Shown: positions 1 through 7,678 of the stretch, piece by piece
Layout of the letters: every line of letters begins with the position of its first letter
Numbering within the stretch: position 1 is the stretch's first letter
Source of the DNA: Anaerolineae bacterium
GTDB taxonomy: Bacteria > Chloroflexota > Anaerolineae > UBA3071
Direction: 5' to 3'
Assembly: GCA_029907105.1 (NCBI GenBank)
Contig: JARYMM010000026.1
Location: 1-45,613, forward strand
DNA: 45,613 nucleotides
Translations under genes and position numbers: made by a program
Notes under the pieces: model-generated
The model's input: only the letters and a program-made list of their open reading frames with translations
Databases searched by the model: none
What the model was told of the DNA's origin: nothing

Positions 1-172
1 CGCTCTGCCAGGATCGCCAGATCCTGGCGAAAATCGGGGATCTGACGATCCCCTCAGAGCAAATTTCCATCCACTGAGACTCAGTAAATGGAAAATCGCT
101 CTGCCAGGATCGCCAGATCCTGGCGAAAATCGGGGATCTGACGATCCCCTCAGAGCAAATTTCCATCCACTG
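1..172. repeat. Tandem 96-bp structured repeat (1.8 copies)
   Basis: Positions 1-96 are repeated almost perfectly from 97 to about 172. Each unit can fold. An outer stem GCTCTG/CAGAGC (2-7 with 55-60) encloses two hairpins, CCAGGATC/GATCCTGG (8-15 with 20-27) and GGGGATC/GATCCCC (36-42 with 47-53), giving a three-way junction. A second hairpin follows (TTTCCAT/ATGGAAA, 64-70 with 88-94) with ACTGAG-A-CTCAGT in its head; the second copy lacks it. The window begins inside the array, so more copies may lie upstream. It resembles a REP/BIME-like element. Confidence 0.85.
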
Positions 173-182
173 AAACTGGGGG

Positions 183-210
183 TTGACAAGGCGACGAAAA
201 CGGCTATAAT
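183..210 (+). promoter_or_regulatory. Consensus sigma-70 promoter
   Basis: Perfect TTGACA at 183-188 and perfect TATAAT at 205-210 with a 16-bp spacer. The transcript should begin near 217, about 200 nt upstream of the first secreted-protein gene. Confidence 0.85.
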
Positions 211-216
211 ATGAAT

Positions 217-320
217 AGCTCTCATCGTCGCCATTCCCTTTACGCAACGGCAGAAAGCTGCAAATCCTCGTTGTGGCTGCCGACAGCGCCTGCCACCCCC
301 TGGGCGGGCGTCGGTTTTTC
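217..320 (+). promoter_or_regulatory. Leader RNA with candidate attenuator/terminator
   Basis: The 5' leader holds a G+C-rich hairpin (CCGAC 280-284 with GTCGG 310-314, inner GCC/GGC pairs) followed directly by TTTTT at 315-319, the form of an intrinsic terminator. CGGCAG (248-253) can instead pair with CTGCCG (277-282), which would break the terminator base. This is compatible with transcription attenuation ahead of the gene at 421. No known riboswitch consensus was recognised. Another hairpin, GCATGGG/CCCATGC, lies at 348-367. Confidence 0.45.
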
Positions 321-420
321 GTAGGTCGTTGGCGAGCCTCCGGCCCGGCATGGGGGAGAGCCCATGCTGCCCCGTCGAACGATCCCATGTTTCCGCGCAG
401 GCGGAGAAAGGAATAAGAAC

Positions 421-2340
421 ATGTGTCTCCGGAACAAGAAAGGCAGACTGTGGACGGCCGTCTTGTTGACGACCCTGCTGCTGAGCCTGGCCTTGTTGCC
501 CTCTCAGTTGGTCTATGGCCAGGCCAGCATCGGCACGCTGGCGGACTGCGCGAGGATGGCCTTCTCCACGGAAGAGGACTTCATCGCTCACGACGCGGCA
601 GGCAAGATCATTTATGTCTCCGACGGCGACCTGCTCTCGCCCGATGGTGTCATCTGTGCCCGCAACGCGGACCTGGTGCGCGTCTTCGATGTGAACGAGG
701 ACCTGGGGCTGGACGCCGTGGATGTGCTCAGCGTGGAGCGCAACCTGGTGGCCTTTTCCACCGAGCTGGACAGTCCGCACGGCAACTTCACCGCCGGTGA
801 CCTGCTGGCCACCAATGGGGCGGTCATCCCCAATAAGGCCCTGGTGATGCCCTTCGGCGTGTACTACGACATGGGCCTGGACGCCGTGCACTTCGTGGTG
901 CGAGACCTGGATTCGACCGTCGGCTTCCTGAACGAGGTCAAGAGCAAGGGCCGCGACTACTGGCTGCGGGAAGGTGCGTTGCAGGGGGCCCTGCGCCAGT
1001 GGGGGGTGGACGTCTGGTTCTCCACGGAGGGGACGGCACCGCAGGTGGGTCAGCCCAAGTTTCTGGATGGAGACCTGCTGTCGGCCCGCGACGGTATCAT
1101 CGTGATCGGCCAGGCTGCGCTGCTGCCCAACACGGTGCCCGCCGGCATCCCCAGCCGCGGCGTGGACTTCGGCCTCGATGCCTTTGCCGCGCGCACGCGC
1201 GACGTGCAGACGGCGAGAGAGCGCGGTCTCTTCTCCACGGAGATCCTGTACTGGCCGGATGAAGGGACAGGCTTCACCGACGGCGATGCGCTGAAGGTGG
1301 GCGACTTGATCAGTAGCACCAACTGGGATCTGATCCAGGCCTTCCAGCCGCTGGCCAGCGAGTTAGGGTTGGACGCCCTTTCTGTGGCCACGGTCGGCCC
1401 GCCGCCGGAGTGTTACGCGGCGCTGACGGCCCTGGGCGGCACCCAGGCCCCCATCGCCAACCTCAATTCCCAGGGCCTGGTGGATCTGGGCTATCCCACG
1501 CGGCATCCCTTCGGCAACGACATCCCCTTCTGGGGCTACCTGGCCTCCTGCGTGAGCAAATTCCGCGTCGTCTACCGCGCCGCGGGCAATACCGGCGATG
1601 GCACCCCCATCCTGCCTGGCCCCTGGAACGTGGGCGACCCGCTCAGTTGGGATCCGGTAACCATGACCTGCGTGGACGTCATGCCACGGCCGTCGCCGGA
1701 TGCCGCGGGCTACTACGACGCCGCCGAGTACGCCTGGCTGCGCCAATGCGATCAGTTGCCGCTGACCAGTTGGAACACCTACGACGAGATCGGCCAAGTA
1801 TCCATTGTGCCCGATGGGCTGTACGAAGTGCGGTTGGACTATCAGGTGGGAGCCACCCTTAATCATAGCCCCTGGTACCGGGTGCGGGTGGACAACACGC
1901 TGCCCGAGATCCAGGCCCTGGGGCTGGTGGCCAGCGCGGGAAGCCCCGGCGGCAGCGCCTCGTGCCCGGTCTACTCGACCAGCAACATGCCGCTGATGCT
2001 GCAAGGGCAGTTCCGCGATGACTACTTCTGGCGCTACCAGGCGACCATAGATGGCGACCTGTATCCAGCCCATCCCTACACGGTCACGAACTACTATGAC
2101 GGCACGCCGGCAGCCGCCAACCTGGACGATACGGGCACGACCCCAGACGGCTCGCTGGTGAACCTGCACCATGTGAATGTCTATGACATCGTGTCCAACC
2201 CGGCCGATTGCTGCTACTCCATCGAGGTGAAGGTGTGGGATCGCGCCATCTGGGGTTGGTTCTACGGCTATCGCGCTGTGGTGGGTGGTTACGTCGGCCG
2301 CTGGGTCGAGGACGACATCTACTTCGCCTTCCTGCCATGA
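421..2340 (+). CDS. Secreted protein with four FSTE/DGD/GLDA modules
   Basis: A 639-aa protein of unknown function. The start at 421 is chosen because an A/G-rich ribosome site (GGAGAAAGGA) precedes it and the product then begins with a basic N-terminus, a hydrophobic stretch (about 11-32) and a VYGQA-type cleavage site, so it is probably exported by Sec. Residues 48-320 hold four degenerate modules. Each begins with FSTE (about 48, 112, 200, 271), followed by DGD or AGD and ending in GLDA (97, 152, 251, 316). Acidic DGD motifs could bind metal, but this is not shown. Residues 320-639 form a separate Cys- and Trp/Tyr-rich region with no recognised domain. The neighbour at 2381 is a shorter paralogue of the modular part, 40 bp downstream and probably co-transcribed. 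Confidence 0.85.
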   Translation: MCLRNKKGRLWTAVLLTTLLLSLALLPSQLVYGQASIGTLADCARMAFSTEEDFIAHDAAGKIIYVSDGDLLSPDGVICARNADLVRVFDVNEDLGLDAVDVLSVERNLVAFSTELDSPHGNFTAGDLLATNGAVIPNKALVMPFGVYYDMGLDAVHFVVRDLDSTVGFLNEVKSKGRDYWLREGALQGALRQWGVDVWFSTEGTAPQVGQPKFLDGDLLSARDGIIVIGQAALLPNTVPAGIPSRGVDFGLDAFAARTRDVQTARERGLFSTEILYWPDEGTGFTDGDALKVGDLISSTNWDLIQAFQPLASELGLDALSVATVGPPPECYAALTALGGTQAPIANLNSQGLVDLGYPTRHPFGNDIPFWGYLASCVSKFRVVYRAAGNTGDGTPILPGPWNVGDPLSWDPVTMTCVDVMPRPSPDAAGYYDAAEYAWLRQCDQLPLTSWNTYDEIGQVSIVPDGLYEVRLDYQVGATLNHSPWYRVRVDNTLPEIQALGLVASAGSPGGSASCPVYSTSNMPLMLQGQFRDDYFWRYQATIDGDLYPAHPYTVTNYYDGTPAAANLDDTGTTPDGSLVNLHHVNVYDIVSNPADCCYSIEVKVWDRAIWGWFYGYRAVVGGYVGRWVEDDIYFAFLP

Positions 2341-2380
2341 CCGGGCAACGTAGGCGTTATCTCCAACGAGGAGGAAGGTC

Positions 2381-3409
2381 ATGAAAAAGAACATCCTGCG
2401 TGTGATGGCGCTGGCGCTGCTGCTGGTCTTGGCGCTGCTGCCGGCCAGCCAGACCTTCAGTCTGGAAGCGTCCCCACTGGAATATTGCCGCGAGGTGGGC
2501 TTCTCCACCGAGGAGGACTTTGTCACCCGAGGGCCAGTGCCCCCGGATGGCAACCCCATCATCTCCGATGGCGACCTGCTGGGCCGCAATGGGGTGTGCG
2601 CCCGCAATCGGGACCTGGTGCACAATGCCTTCGACGTGGATGTGGACGTGGGACTGGACGCCGTGGACATCATCAGCATCGAGCGGGCGCTGGTGGCTTT
2701 CTCCACGGAGCTGGACAGCCCGCACGGCAACTTCAAGGCCGGCGATCTGTTGACCAACCAGGGCGCGGCGGTGCCCAACCAGGCACTGCTGGCCAAATTC
2801 GGGCGGTTCCCTGACCTGGGGCTGGATGCCCTGCATTTCCTCGGCCGGACTGACAGTATCATCGCTTTCCTGGCCTTTGTCCAGAAGCAGGGACGGGAGT
2901 ACTGGCTGCAGAACCCACAGGTCTTCCCCGTCGAGCTGCAGAGATACGGCATTGACCTGTGGTTCTCCATAGAGGGGACGCTGCCCATCGTCGGTGCGCC
3001 GATGATCCTGGATGGCGACCTGCTCTCGGCAGCCACGGGGACGGTCGTCTATCGCAACAGCCAGTGGCTGGGGTCACCCATCCCCGCCGGCATCCCCGAC
3101 CGCGGTGTGGACTTTGGCCTCGACGCCTTCGCTGCCGACTGCTTCGGCAACAGGGAGACGATGCGCTTTTCCAGCGAGATCCTGTATCGCCCCAGAGACC
3201 CTGCGCTGGTGTTCACCGACGGTGACGTGCTGAAGCTCGGCGGAGGCATCGTGGAGAGGAACTTCGATCTGATCGCCGGTTTCGAGCCGAAGGTCAGGAT
3301 GATGGGCCTGGATGCCCTGACCTATCCGCTCTGGCGGGAGCAGTGCGTGGAACTGGGCGAATTCGGCTACCTGCCGATGATCCTGCGCCGCTACCCGCGG
3401 AGCCCCTAG
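2381..3409 (+). CDS. Secreted paralogue with four FSTE/DGD/GLDA modules
   Basis: A 342-aa paralogue of the N-terminal half of the upstream gene. A strong ribosome site (GGAGGAAGG) sits just before the ATG. The N-terminus MKKN plus a leucine-rich core to about residue 25 is a clear signal peptide. The same order of FSTE, DGDLL and GLDA motifs is seen, and whole phrases such as FSTELDSPHGNF are shared, so the pair arose by tandem duplication. It ends soon after the fourth module and lacks the 320-residue C-terminal part of its partner. Function is unknown; a role at the cell surface is inferred from export alone. Confidence 0.85.
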   Translation: MKKNILRVMALALLLVLALLPASQTFSLEASPLEYCREVGFSTEEDFVTRGPVPPDGNPIISDGDLLGRNGVCARNRDLVHNAFDVDVDVGLDAVDIISIERALVAFSTELDSPHGNFKAGDLLTNQGAAVPNQALLAKFGRFPDLGLDALHFLGRTDSIIAFLAFVQKQGREYWLQNPQVFPVELQRYGIDLWFSIEGTLPIVGAPMILDGDLLSAATGTVVYRNSQWLGSPIPAGIPDRGVDFGLDAFAADCFGNRETMRFSSEILYRPRDPALVFTDGDVLKLGGGIVERNFDLIAGFEPKVRMMGLDALTYPLWREQCVELGEFGYLPMILRRYPRSP

Positions 3410-3436
3410 GCCCATAACTGCTGGTGGACCGCGTTG

Positions 3437-3467
3437 GCAGCCCCCTTCGCCCAGCGAAGGGGGCTGC
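3437..3467 (+). terminator. Strong hairpin after the secreted-protein pair
   Basis: GCAGCCCCCTTCG (3437-3449) pairs perfectly with CGAAGGGGGCTGC (3455-3467) around a 5-nt loop, 28 nt after the stop of the preceding gene. There is no long T-run, so it may be a non-canonical terminator or an mRNA-stabilising hairpin. Confidence 0.6.
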
Positions 3468-3486
3468 GCTTATGTAGGGGCGAGCT

Positions 3487-3515
3487 TTGCCCTCCGGCCC
3501 CGCTTGATGTAAAAT
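3487..3515 (+). promoter_or_regulatory. Probable promoter of xpt-guaA
   Basis: TTGCCC (3487-3492), a 17-bp spacer and TAAAAT (3510-3515) give a reasonable sigma-70 promoter. The predicted start is near 3522. Confidence 0.5.
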
Positions 3516-3521
3516 TAGGCC

Positions 3522-3613
3522 ACCCGTGCGCTTGGTAGGTAGTAGTAGGACAACTGCTCGCAGTTGTCCTACTGCTCTCCCCTGCCGGGAGGCAAATCTC
3601 AGTGAGGTCATCC
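3522..3613 (+). promoter_or_regulatory. Structured leader of xpt
   Basis: GTAGGACAACTG (3545-3556) and CAGTTGTCCTAC (3561-3572) form a perfect 12-bp stem with a CTCG loop. A smaller CTCCC/GGGAG hairpin follows. Bacterial xpt genes are often under a guanine riboswitch, but its conserved core is not present here, so the hairpins may be another regulator or only a dispersed palindrome. Confidence 0.4.
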
Positions 3614-4183
3614 ATGAGAGAGCTCAAAGAACGTATCCGCCGCGAAGGCAAGAATCTGGGTCGGGGTATCCTCAAGGTAGACAGCTTTATCAACCATCAG
3701 GTAGACCCCATGCTCATGCTGGCGGTGGGACAGGCCATGGCGGCGCGCTTTTACAGTCGCGAAGTCACCAAAGTGCTCACCGCCGAGATTTCGGGCATCG
3801 CTCCGGCGCTGACCACGGCGCTGGCCCTGCAAGTGCCCGTGGTCTACGCCCGCAAGACCAAGCCGGTGACCATGCATCCCAATGCCATCGTGGTCACCGC
3901 GCCCTCTCATACCAAGGGCCAGGAGGTGAAGCTGATGGTCTCGCCGGAGTTCCTCGGCCCCGGCGACCGGGTGCTGATCATTGACGACTTCCTGGCCAGC
4001 GGCCAGACGATCAATGCCCTGGTCAAGCTGGCCCAACTGGCGGGAGCGACCATCGTCGGCATCGGGGCGGTGATCGAGAAGGCCTTCGAGCATGGGCGGG
4101 AGGAGCTGGCGCACCTGGATGTGCCCATCGAGGCGCTGGCGGTGATCACCAGCATGGACGGCGGGAAAATCGTCTTGGAGTGA
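3614..4183 (+). CDS. xpt: Xanthine phosphoribosyltransferase
   Basis: A 189-aa cytoplasmic purine-salvage enzyme that joins xanthine to PRPP to give XMP, the substrate of the GMP synthase encoded next. The PRPP-binding signature VLIIDDFLASGQT lies at residues 120-132 with the paired aspartates. The N-terminus (KVDSFINHQVDPMLM) is typical of Xpt rather than of adenine or hypoxanthine enzymes, and length matches the family (about 190). The ATG at 3614 is preferred over the GTG at 3602 because AGTGAGGT at 3601-3608 then serves as the ribosome site. An 80-bp gap made of short repeats separates it from guaA. Confidence 0.93.
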   Translation: MRELKERIRREGKNLGRGILKVDSFINHQVDPMLMLAVGQAMAARFYSREVTKVLTAEISGIAPALTTALALQVPVVYARKTKPVTMHPNAIVVTAPSHTKGQEVKLMVSPEFLGPGDRVLIIDDFLASGQTINALVKLAQLAGATIVGIGAVIEKAFEHGREELAHLDVPIEALAVITSMDGGKIVLE

Positions 4184-4187
4184 GCGA

Positions 4188-4250
4188 CGTTCAGCGTTCG
4201 GGGTTCGGCGTTCAACGATGGAACGTGAAACCTGAAACCTGAAACCCATA
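4188..4250. repeat. Short-period intergenic repeat (GCGTTC and CTGAAAC words)
   Basis: The xpt-guaA gap is made of reiterated GTTC-containing words (about 4189-4215) followed by three CCTGAAA-type units (about 4228-4248). The CCTGAAACCTG word recurs near 9689. This is low-complexity filler of the kind seen at many gene junctions in this window. Confidence 0.6.
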
Positions 4251-4263
4251 AAAAGTAGCCAAG

Positions 4264-5901
4264 GTGAAGCAAGAATCGCGACGAGAGACGGTCGTCGTTC
4301 TCGATTTCGGCTCGCAGTACAGCCAGCTCATCGCCCGGCGGGTGCGGGAGGTGCGGGTCTACTGCGAATTGATCCCCTGGGACGCGCCGGCTGAGCGGGT
4401 GCGGGCGCTGACCCCGCGCGGCTTCATCCTCTCCGGCGGCCCGGCCAGCGTCTACGAGCCGGGCGCGCCAGCTTTGCCCGACTACGTGCTGGAGGGCCAT
4501 GTGCCGGTGCTGGGCATCTGCTACGGCATGCAGCTCCTGGCTCACAACCTGGGCGGCCATGTCGCCCCGGCCGCCGAACGAGAGTACGGCCCGGCCGAGG
4601 TCACCGTCACCGGCGTGAGTTCCCCTCTTTTCTCTTCGCTCCCCTCCTCGTTCTCGGTATGGATGAGCCACGGCGACCGGGTGGACAGGCTGCCGCCGGG
4701 CTGGCAGGTGCTGGCCACCAGCCCCAACTCCCCTGTGGCGGCCATGGGCGATGTGGCCCGTGGACGTTATGGATTGCAGTTCCATCCCGAAGTAGCGCAC
4801 ACACCTGGCGGCCGGGAGATCATCCGCCGCTTCCTGTACGACGTCTGCGGCTGCCGCGGCGATTGGACCCCCGGCTCCTTCATCGAAGAGAGCGTCGCTG
4901 CCATCCGGGACCGGGTCGGCGATGGGCGTGTGCTCTGCGCCCTCTCCGGCGGGGTGGATTCGGCGGTGACGGCCACGCTGGTGCACCGCGCCGTGGGCGA
5001 TCGCCTGACCTGTGTCTTCGTGGACACGGGCCTGCTGCGCCGCGGCGAGCCGGAGCAGGTAGTGCAAACCTTTCAGCAGGCGCAGGGGATGCGGCTGGTG
5101 ACGGTCAACGCTGCCGAGGAGTTCCTGGATGCTCTGGCCGGGGTGACCGACCCGGAGGAGAAACGGCGGCGCATCGGCGAGCGCTTCGTGCGCGTCTTCG
5201 AGCGGGAAGCGGCGCGGCTGGCCACCTCACCCCCATCCCCCCATCCCCCTTCCCCCTCTCCCATTGGGAGAGGGGGAAGGGGGCGCAGGGGGAAAGGGGT
5301 GAGGTTCCGCTTCCTGGCCCAGGGCACGCTCTACCCCGACGTCATCGAGAGCGCCCGCCGCGACGAGCATGGCGCGGCGCGCACCATCAAGACGCACCAC
5401 AACGTGGGCGGCCTGCCGCAGCAGATGCGCTTTGAGTTGTTGGAGCCTCTGCGCATGTTGTTCAAGGATGAGGTGCGGGCGGTGGGCGAGGCATTGGGGT
5501 TGCCGGAGGAAATTGTCTGGCGGCACCCCTTTCCGGGGCCGGGGCTGGCTGTGCGCATTATCGGCGAGGTGACCTGGGAGCGGCTGGAGACGCTGCGCGC
5601 TGCCGATGCCATCTTCCTGGAGGAACTGCGGGCGGCCGGGCTGTATGGCCAGACGGCGCAGGCTTTCGCCGTGCTCTTGCCGGTGCGCAGCGTGGGGGTG
5701 ATGGGCGACGGGCGGACCTACGCCCACGTGGTGGCCTTGCGGGCAGTGACCAGCGAGGATTTCATGACCGCCGACTGGGCGCGGCTGCCTTACGAGCTGC
5801 TGGCGCGGGTTTCCAACCGCATCGTCAACGAGGTGGCGGGGGTGAACCGTGTGGTCTACGACATCTCCTCCAAGCCGCCGGCGACGATCGAGTGGGAGTA
5901 G
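4264..5901 (+). CDS. guaA: GMP synthase (glutamine-hydrolysing) with a repeat-derived insert
   Basis: Converts XMP, glutamine and ATP to GMP. The N-terminal class I amidotransferase domain has the nucleophile C86 (GICYGMQ) and H174/E176 (FHPEV). The ATP-pyrophosphatase domain has the P-loop SGGVDS at 228-233, and the dimerisation domain ends in [13 protein letters not shown], the family terminus. It starts with GTG; no strong ribosome site is seen. The 545 residues exceed the usual 510-525 because residues about 319-346 (Pro/Ser- then Gly/Arg-rich) are encoded by a GC-rich palindrome inserted in frame just before the conserved [14 protein letters not shown] motif. Both flanks are intact family sequence, so the enzyme is probably active with the insert as a surface loop. 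It pairs functionally with xpt upstream. Confidence 0.95.
   Translation: MKQESRRETVVVLDFGSQYSQLIARRVREVRVYCELIPWDAPAERVRALTPRGFILSGGPASVYEPGAPALPDYVLEGHVPVLGICYGMQLLAHNLGGHVAPAAEREYGPAEVTVTGVSSPLFSSLPSSFSVWMSHGDRVDRLPPGWQVLATSPNSPVAAMGDVARGRYGLQFHPEVAHTPGGREIIRRFLYDVCGCRGDWTPGSFIEESVAAIRDRVGDGRVLCALSGGVDSAVTATLVHRAVGDRLTCVFVDTGLLRRGEPEQVVQTFQQAQGMRLVTVNAAEEFLDALAGVTDPEEKRRRIGERFVRVFEREAARLATSPPSPHPPSPSPIGRGGRGRRGKGVRFRFLAQGTLYPDVIESARRDEHGAARTIKTHHNVGGLPQQMRFELLEPLRMLFKDEVRAVGEALGLPEEIVWRHPFPGPGLAVRIIGEVTWERLETLRAADAIFLEELRAAGLYGQTAQAFAVLLPVRSVGVMGDGRTYAHVVALRAVTSEDFMTADWARLPYELLARVSNRIVNEVAGVNRVVYDISSKPPATIEWE
5222..5300 (+). repeat. In-frame GC-rich palindrome in guaA
   Basis: A C-rich arm and a G-rich arm meet at CCCATTGGG. 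The central perfect stem (CCCTTCCCCCTCTCCCA with its complement) spans about 5248-5282. The element is read as about 28 codons without a stop. The same C-rich/G-rich design recurs at 12987, 24731, 26404, 42589 and 45083. Confidence 0.85.
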
Positions 5902-5990
5902 CCATCATCGCCGTTTTGCTGCGGCAGCGTTTCTGTGGTAAAAGGGTCTAAACGGACAAAGGAGCGAAGACCGAAAGTGAGGATGTGCGC

Positions 5991-6176
5991 ATGAGCGTAC
6001 AAATGGTGAGTTTAACCGAGGCGAAGAAGTCCCTGGGTGAGGTGGTTAGCCGGGCCGCCTATGGCAGTCAGCGCATCGTCTTGCTTTCGAGAAGCAAGCC
6101 CAAGGCAGCGCTGGTCAGCCTCGCCGACCTGGAGTGGCTGGAACGAGCCGACGTGGAGCGTCAAGCGCACGGATGA
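5991..6176 (+). CDS. Phd/YefM-family antitoxin, apparently orphan
   Basis: A 61-aa protein beginning SVQMVSLTEAKKSLGEVV, the DNA-binding N-terminal fold of Phd/YefM antitoxins, which repress their own operon and neutralise a RelE, Doc or VapC toxin. The ATG at 5991 is chosen because GTGAGG lies 8 bp upstream. Normal length is 75-85 residues; this one ends soon after the conserved ALVSLADLEWLE segment, so the toxin-binding tail is short. No toxin ORF follows: the next gene, 31 bp on, is an exported hydrolase. It may be a remnant or act in trans. Confidence 0.7.
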   Translation: MSVQMVSLTEAKKSLGEVVSRAAYGSQRIVLLSRSKPKAALVSLADLEWLERADVERQAHG

Positions 6177-6207
6177 TGTAGGCCCAGTACCTTGACTGCA
6201 AGAGCAG

Positions 6208-7671
6208 ATGCGTAACTACGGCCGCCTGATACTTCTTCTTCTGGCCTTTGCTGTTATGGCATTGGGGCCACGCGCCTGGAATTACGCCCACAGCCAGGGG
6301 CCGGTGCCCGCCTGGGTCACGCTGGCCGGGCAACCGCCGGCGGGCAGCACGCTGGATGAGATCGCCCAGGCCATCACCATCCCCTACGCCGAGCCGGTGT
6401 GGGTCTACTATGGCGAAGAGCGGCGGCTGCTGCGCCCGGAGGAGGTGGGCTTCCGCGTGGATACCGCAGCCATGCTGGCGGAAGCGGAGGCGCAGCGGGA
6501 GGGCATCGGCTTCTGGCGGGGCTTCGTAGACGAGGTCCTGCACCAGGTCCCCCAGCCTGTGGACATCCCCCTGCGCTACCAGGTGGATGAGACCATGCTC
6601 AGGGAATGGCTGAGCGACCTGGCCGTGCGCTACGACCGCCCGCCGACCTCGGCCGTGGTAGCGCCCATCCGGGAGGGCGTGCCTTTCACGGAGACGGTGG
6701 TCTTTCGCCCCGGCGAACCGGGCCTGCGTCTCAACCTCCAGGCTTCGACCCCGCGTGTGGTAGAGGCGCTGGCTTCGCCCCATCCGGATGGACGGCAGGC
6801 CTGGCTGGTGCTGGAAGAAACGTCGCCGCCCCCGCCGGACATCGCCTTGCTGAAAGAGGTGCTGGAGAAGCGCCTGGAGCAGACGCCCATCCTGTCCAGC
6901 GTCTTCGTGCGCCATCTGGCCAGCGGGCAGGAAGTGAACATCCGCGCCGACGTGGCCTATTCCGGGATGAGCCTGATGAAGATTCCTCTCTTCATCGAGG
7001 TGTACCGGAGGGTGTACGGCGCGCCGGAGGCGGAGGTCAGGCGGGCATTGACGAGCACGATGACCCTGCCGGAGGCCAGCAATGCCTACGCCAACTGGTT
7101 GCTCAGCCAGGTCGGCGAGGGCAGCGCCCAGCAGGGGGCGCAGCAGGTCACCCGGCTCCTGCGACGGCTGGGGTTGGTCAACAGTTTCATGGCCGGATCT
7201 TACGGTTCTGAGGCTCCTGCCCCGCGTGTGGTCACCGCCGCCAACAGCCGCAGCGACTTCAATGCCCATCCCGACCCCTACATGCAAACGACGCCCAAAG
7301 AGATGGGGCTGCTGCTGGAGATGTTGGTCAAGTGCGCCGAGGGGGGAGGGGCGCTGCTGGCGGCTTACCCGGGCGAGCTGACGCCCGAGGAATGCGGGGA
7401 GATCATCGCCTTGCTGGAGCTGAACCCCATCACCACTTATATCAAGGCTGGCCTGCCGGAGGGAACGCGGCTGGCGCACAAGCATGGTTTTTCCAACGAG
7501 AACCAGAGCGACGCCGGCATCATCTGGGGGCCGGGAGGCCCCTATGTCCTCAGCATCTCCGTCTATCAACCCGGCTGGGTGGAGTTCCGCTACAGCCATC
7601 CCCTCATGGCCGACATGGCCAAGGCGACCTGGGACTTCTTCGCCCTGTGGGCTGCCGCCCACGCCGGATAA
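6208..7671 (+). CDS. Exported serine hydrolase, class A beta-lactamase-like
   Basis: A 487-aa protein with an N-terminal hydrophobic anchor (about 5-20). Residues about 38-90 resemble the small peptidoglycan-binding domain found ahead of VanW and L,D-transpeptidase domains. The second half is beta-lactamase-like, with the active-site serine in S255-L-M-K258 and a K425-H-G427 triad in place of KTG. The SDN-like element is replaced by SQVG. These motifs indicate a penicillin-recognising serine hydrolase acting on cell-wall peptides outside the membrane. A true antibiotic-hydrolysing activity is not implied. It converges on the subtilase gene with a gap of only 7 bp and no visible terminator. 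Confidence 0.75.
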   Translation: MRNYGRLILLLLAFAVMALGPRAWNYAHSQGPVPAWVTLAGQPPAGSTLDEIAQAITIPYAEPVWVYYGEERRLLRPEEVGFRVDTAAMLAEAEAQREGIGFWRGFVDEVLHQVPQPVDIPLRYQVDETMLREWLSDLAVRYDRPPTSAVVAPIREGVPFTETVVFRPGEPGLRLNLQASTPRVVEALASPHPDGRQAWLVLEETSPPPPDIALLKEVLEKRLEQTPILSSVFVRHLASGQEVNIRADVAYSGMSLMKIPLFIEVYRRVYGAPEAEVRRALTSTMTLPEASNAYANWLLSQVGEGSAQQGAQQVTRLLRRLGLVNSFMAGSYGSEAPAPRVVTAANSRSDFNAHPDPYMQTTPKEMGLLLEMLVKCAEGGGALLAAYPGELTPEECGEIIALLELNPITTYIKAGLPEGTRLAHKHGFSNENQSDAGIIWGPGGPYVLSISVYQPGWVEFRYSHPLMADMAKATWDFFALWAAAHAG

Positions 7672-7678
7672 CCTCCCC

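Noticed and set aside
240..350. Cyclic-di-GMP riboswitch before the first gene
   Set aside because: A GCAAA and a CCTCCGGCC string are present, but order and spacing do not match the class I aptamer.
1363..3036. A 557-codon minus-strand ORF across both secreted-protein genes
   Set aside because: Its repeats simply mirror the FSTE/GLDA modules of the plus-strand genes, which have signal peptides, ribosome sites and a promoter.
3516..3613. Guanine riboswitch ahead of xpt
   Set aside because: The conserved purine-aptamer core is not found; only simple hairpins are seen.
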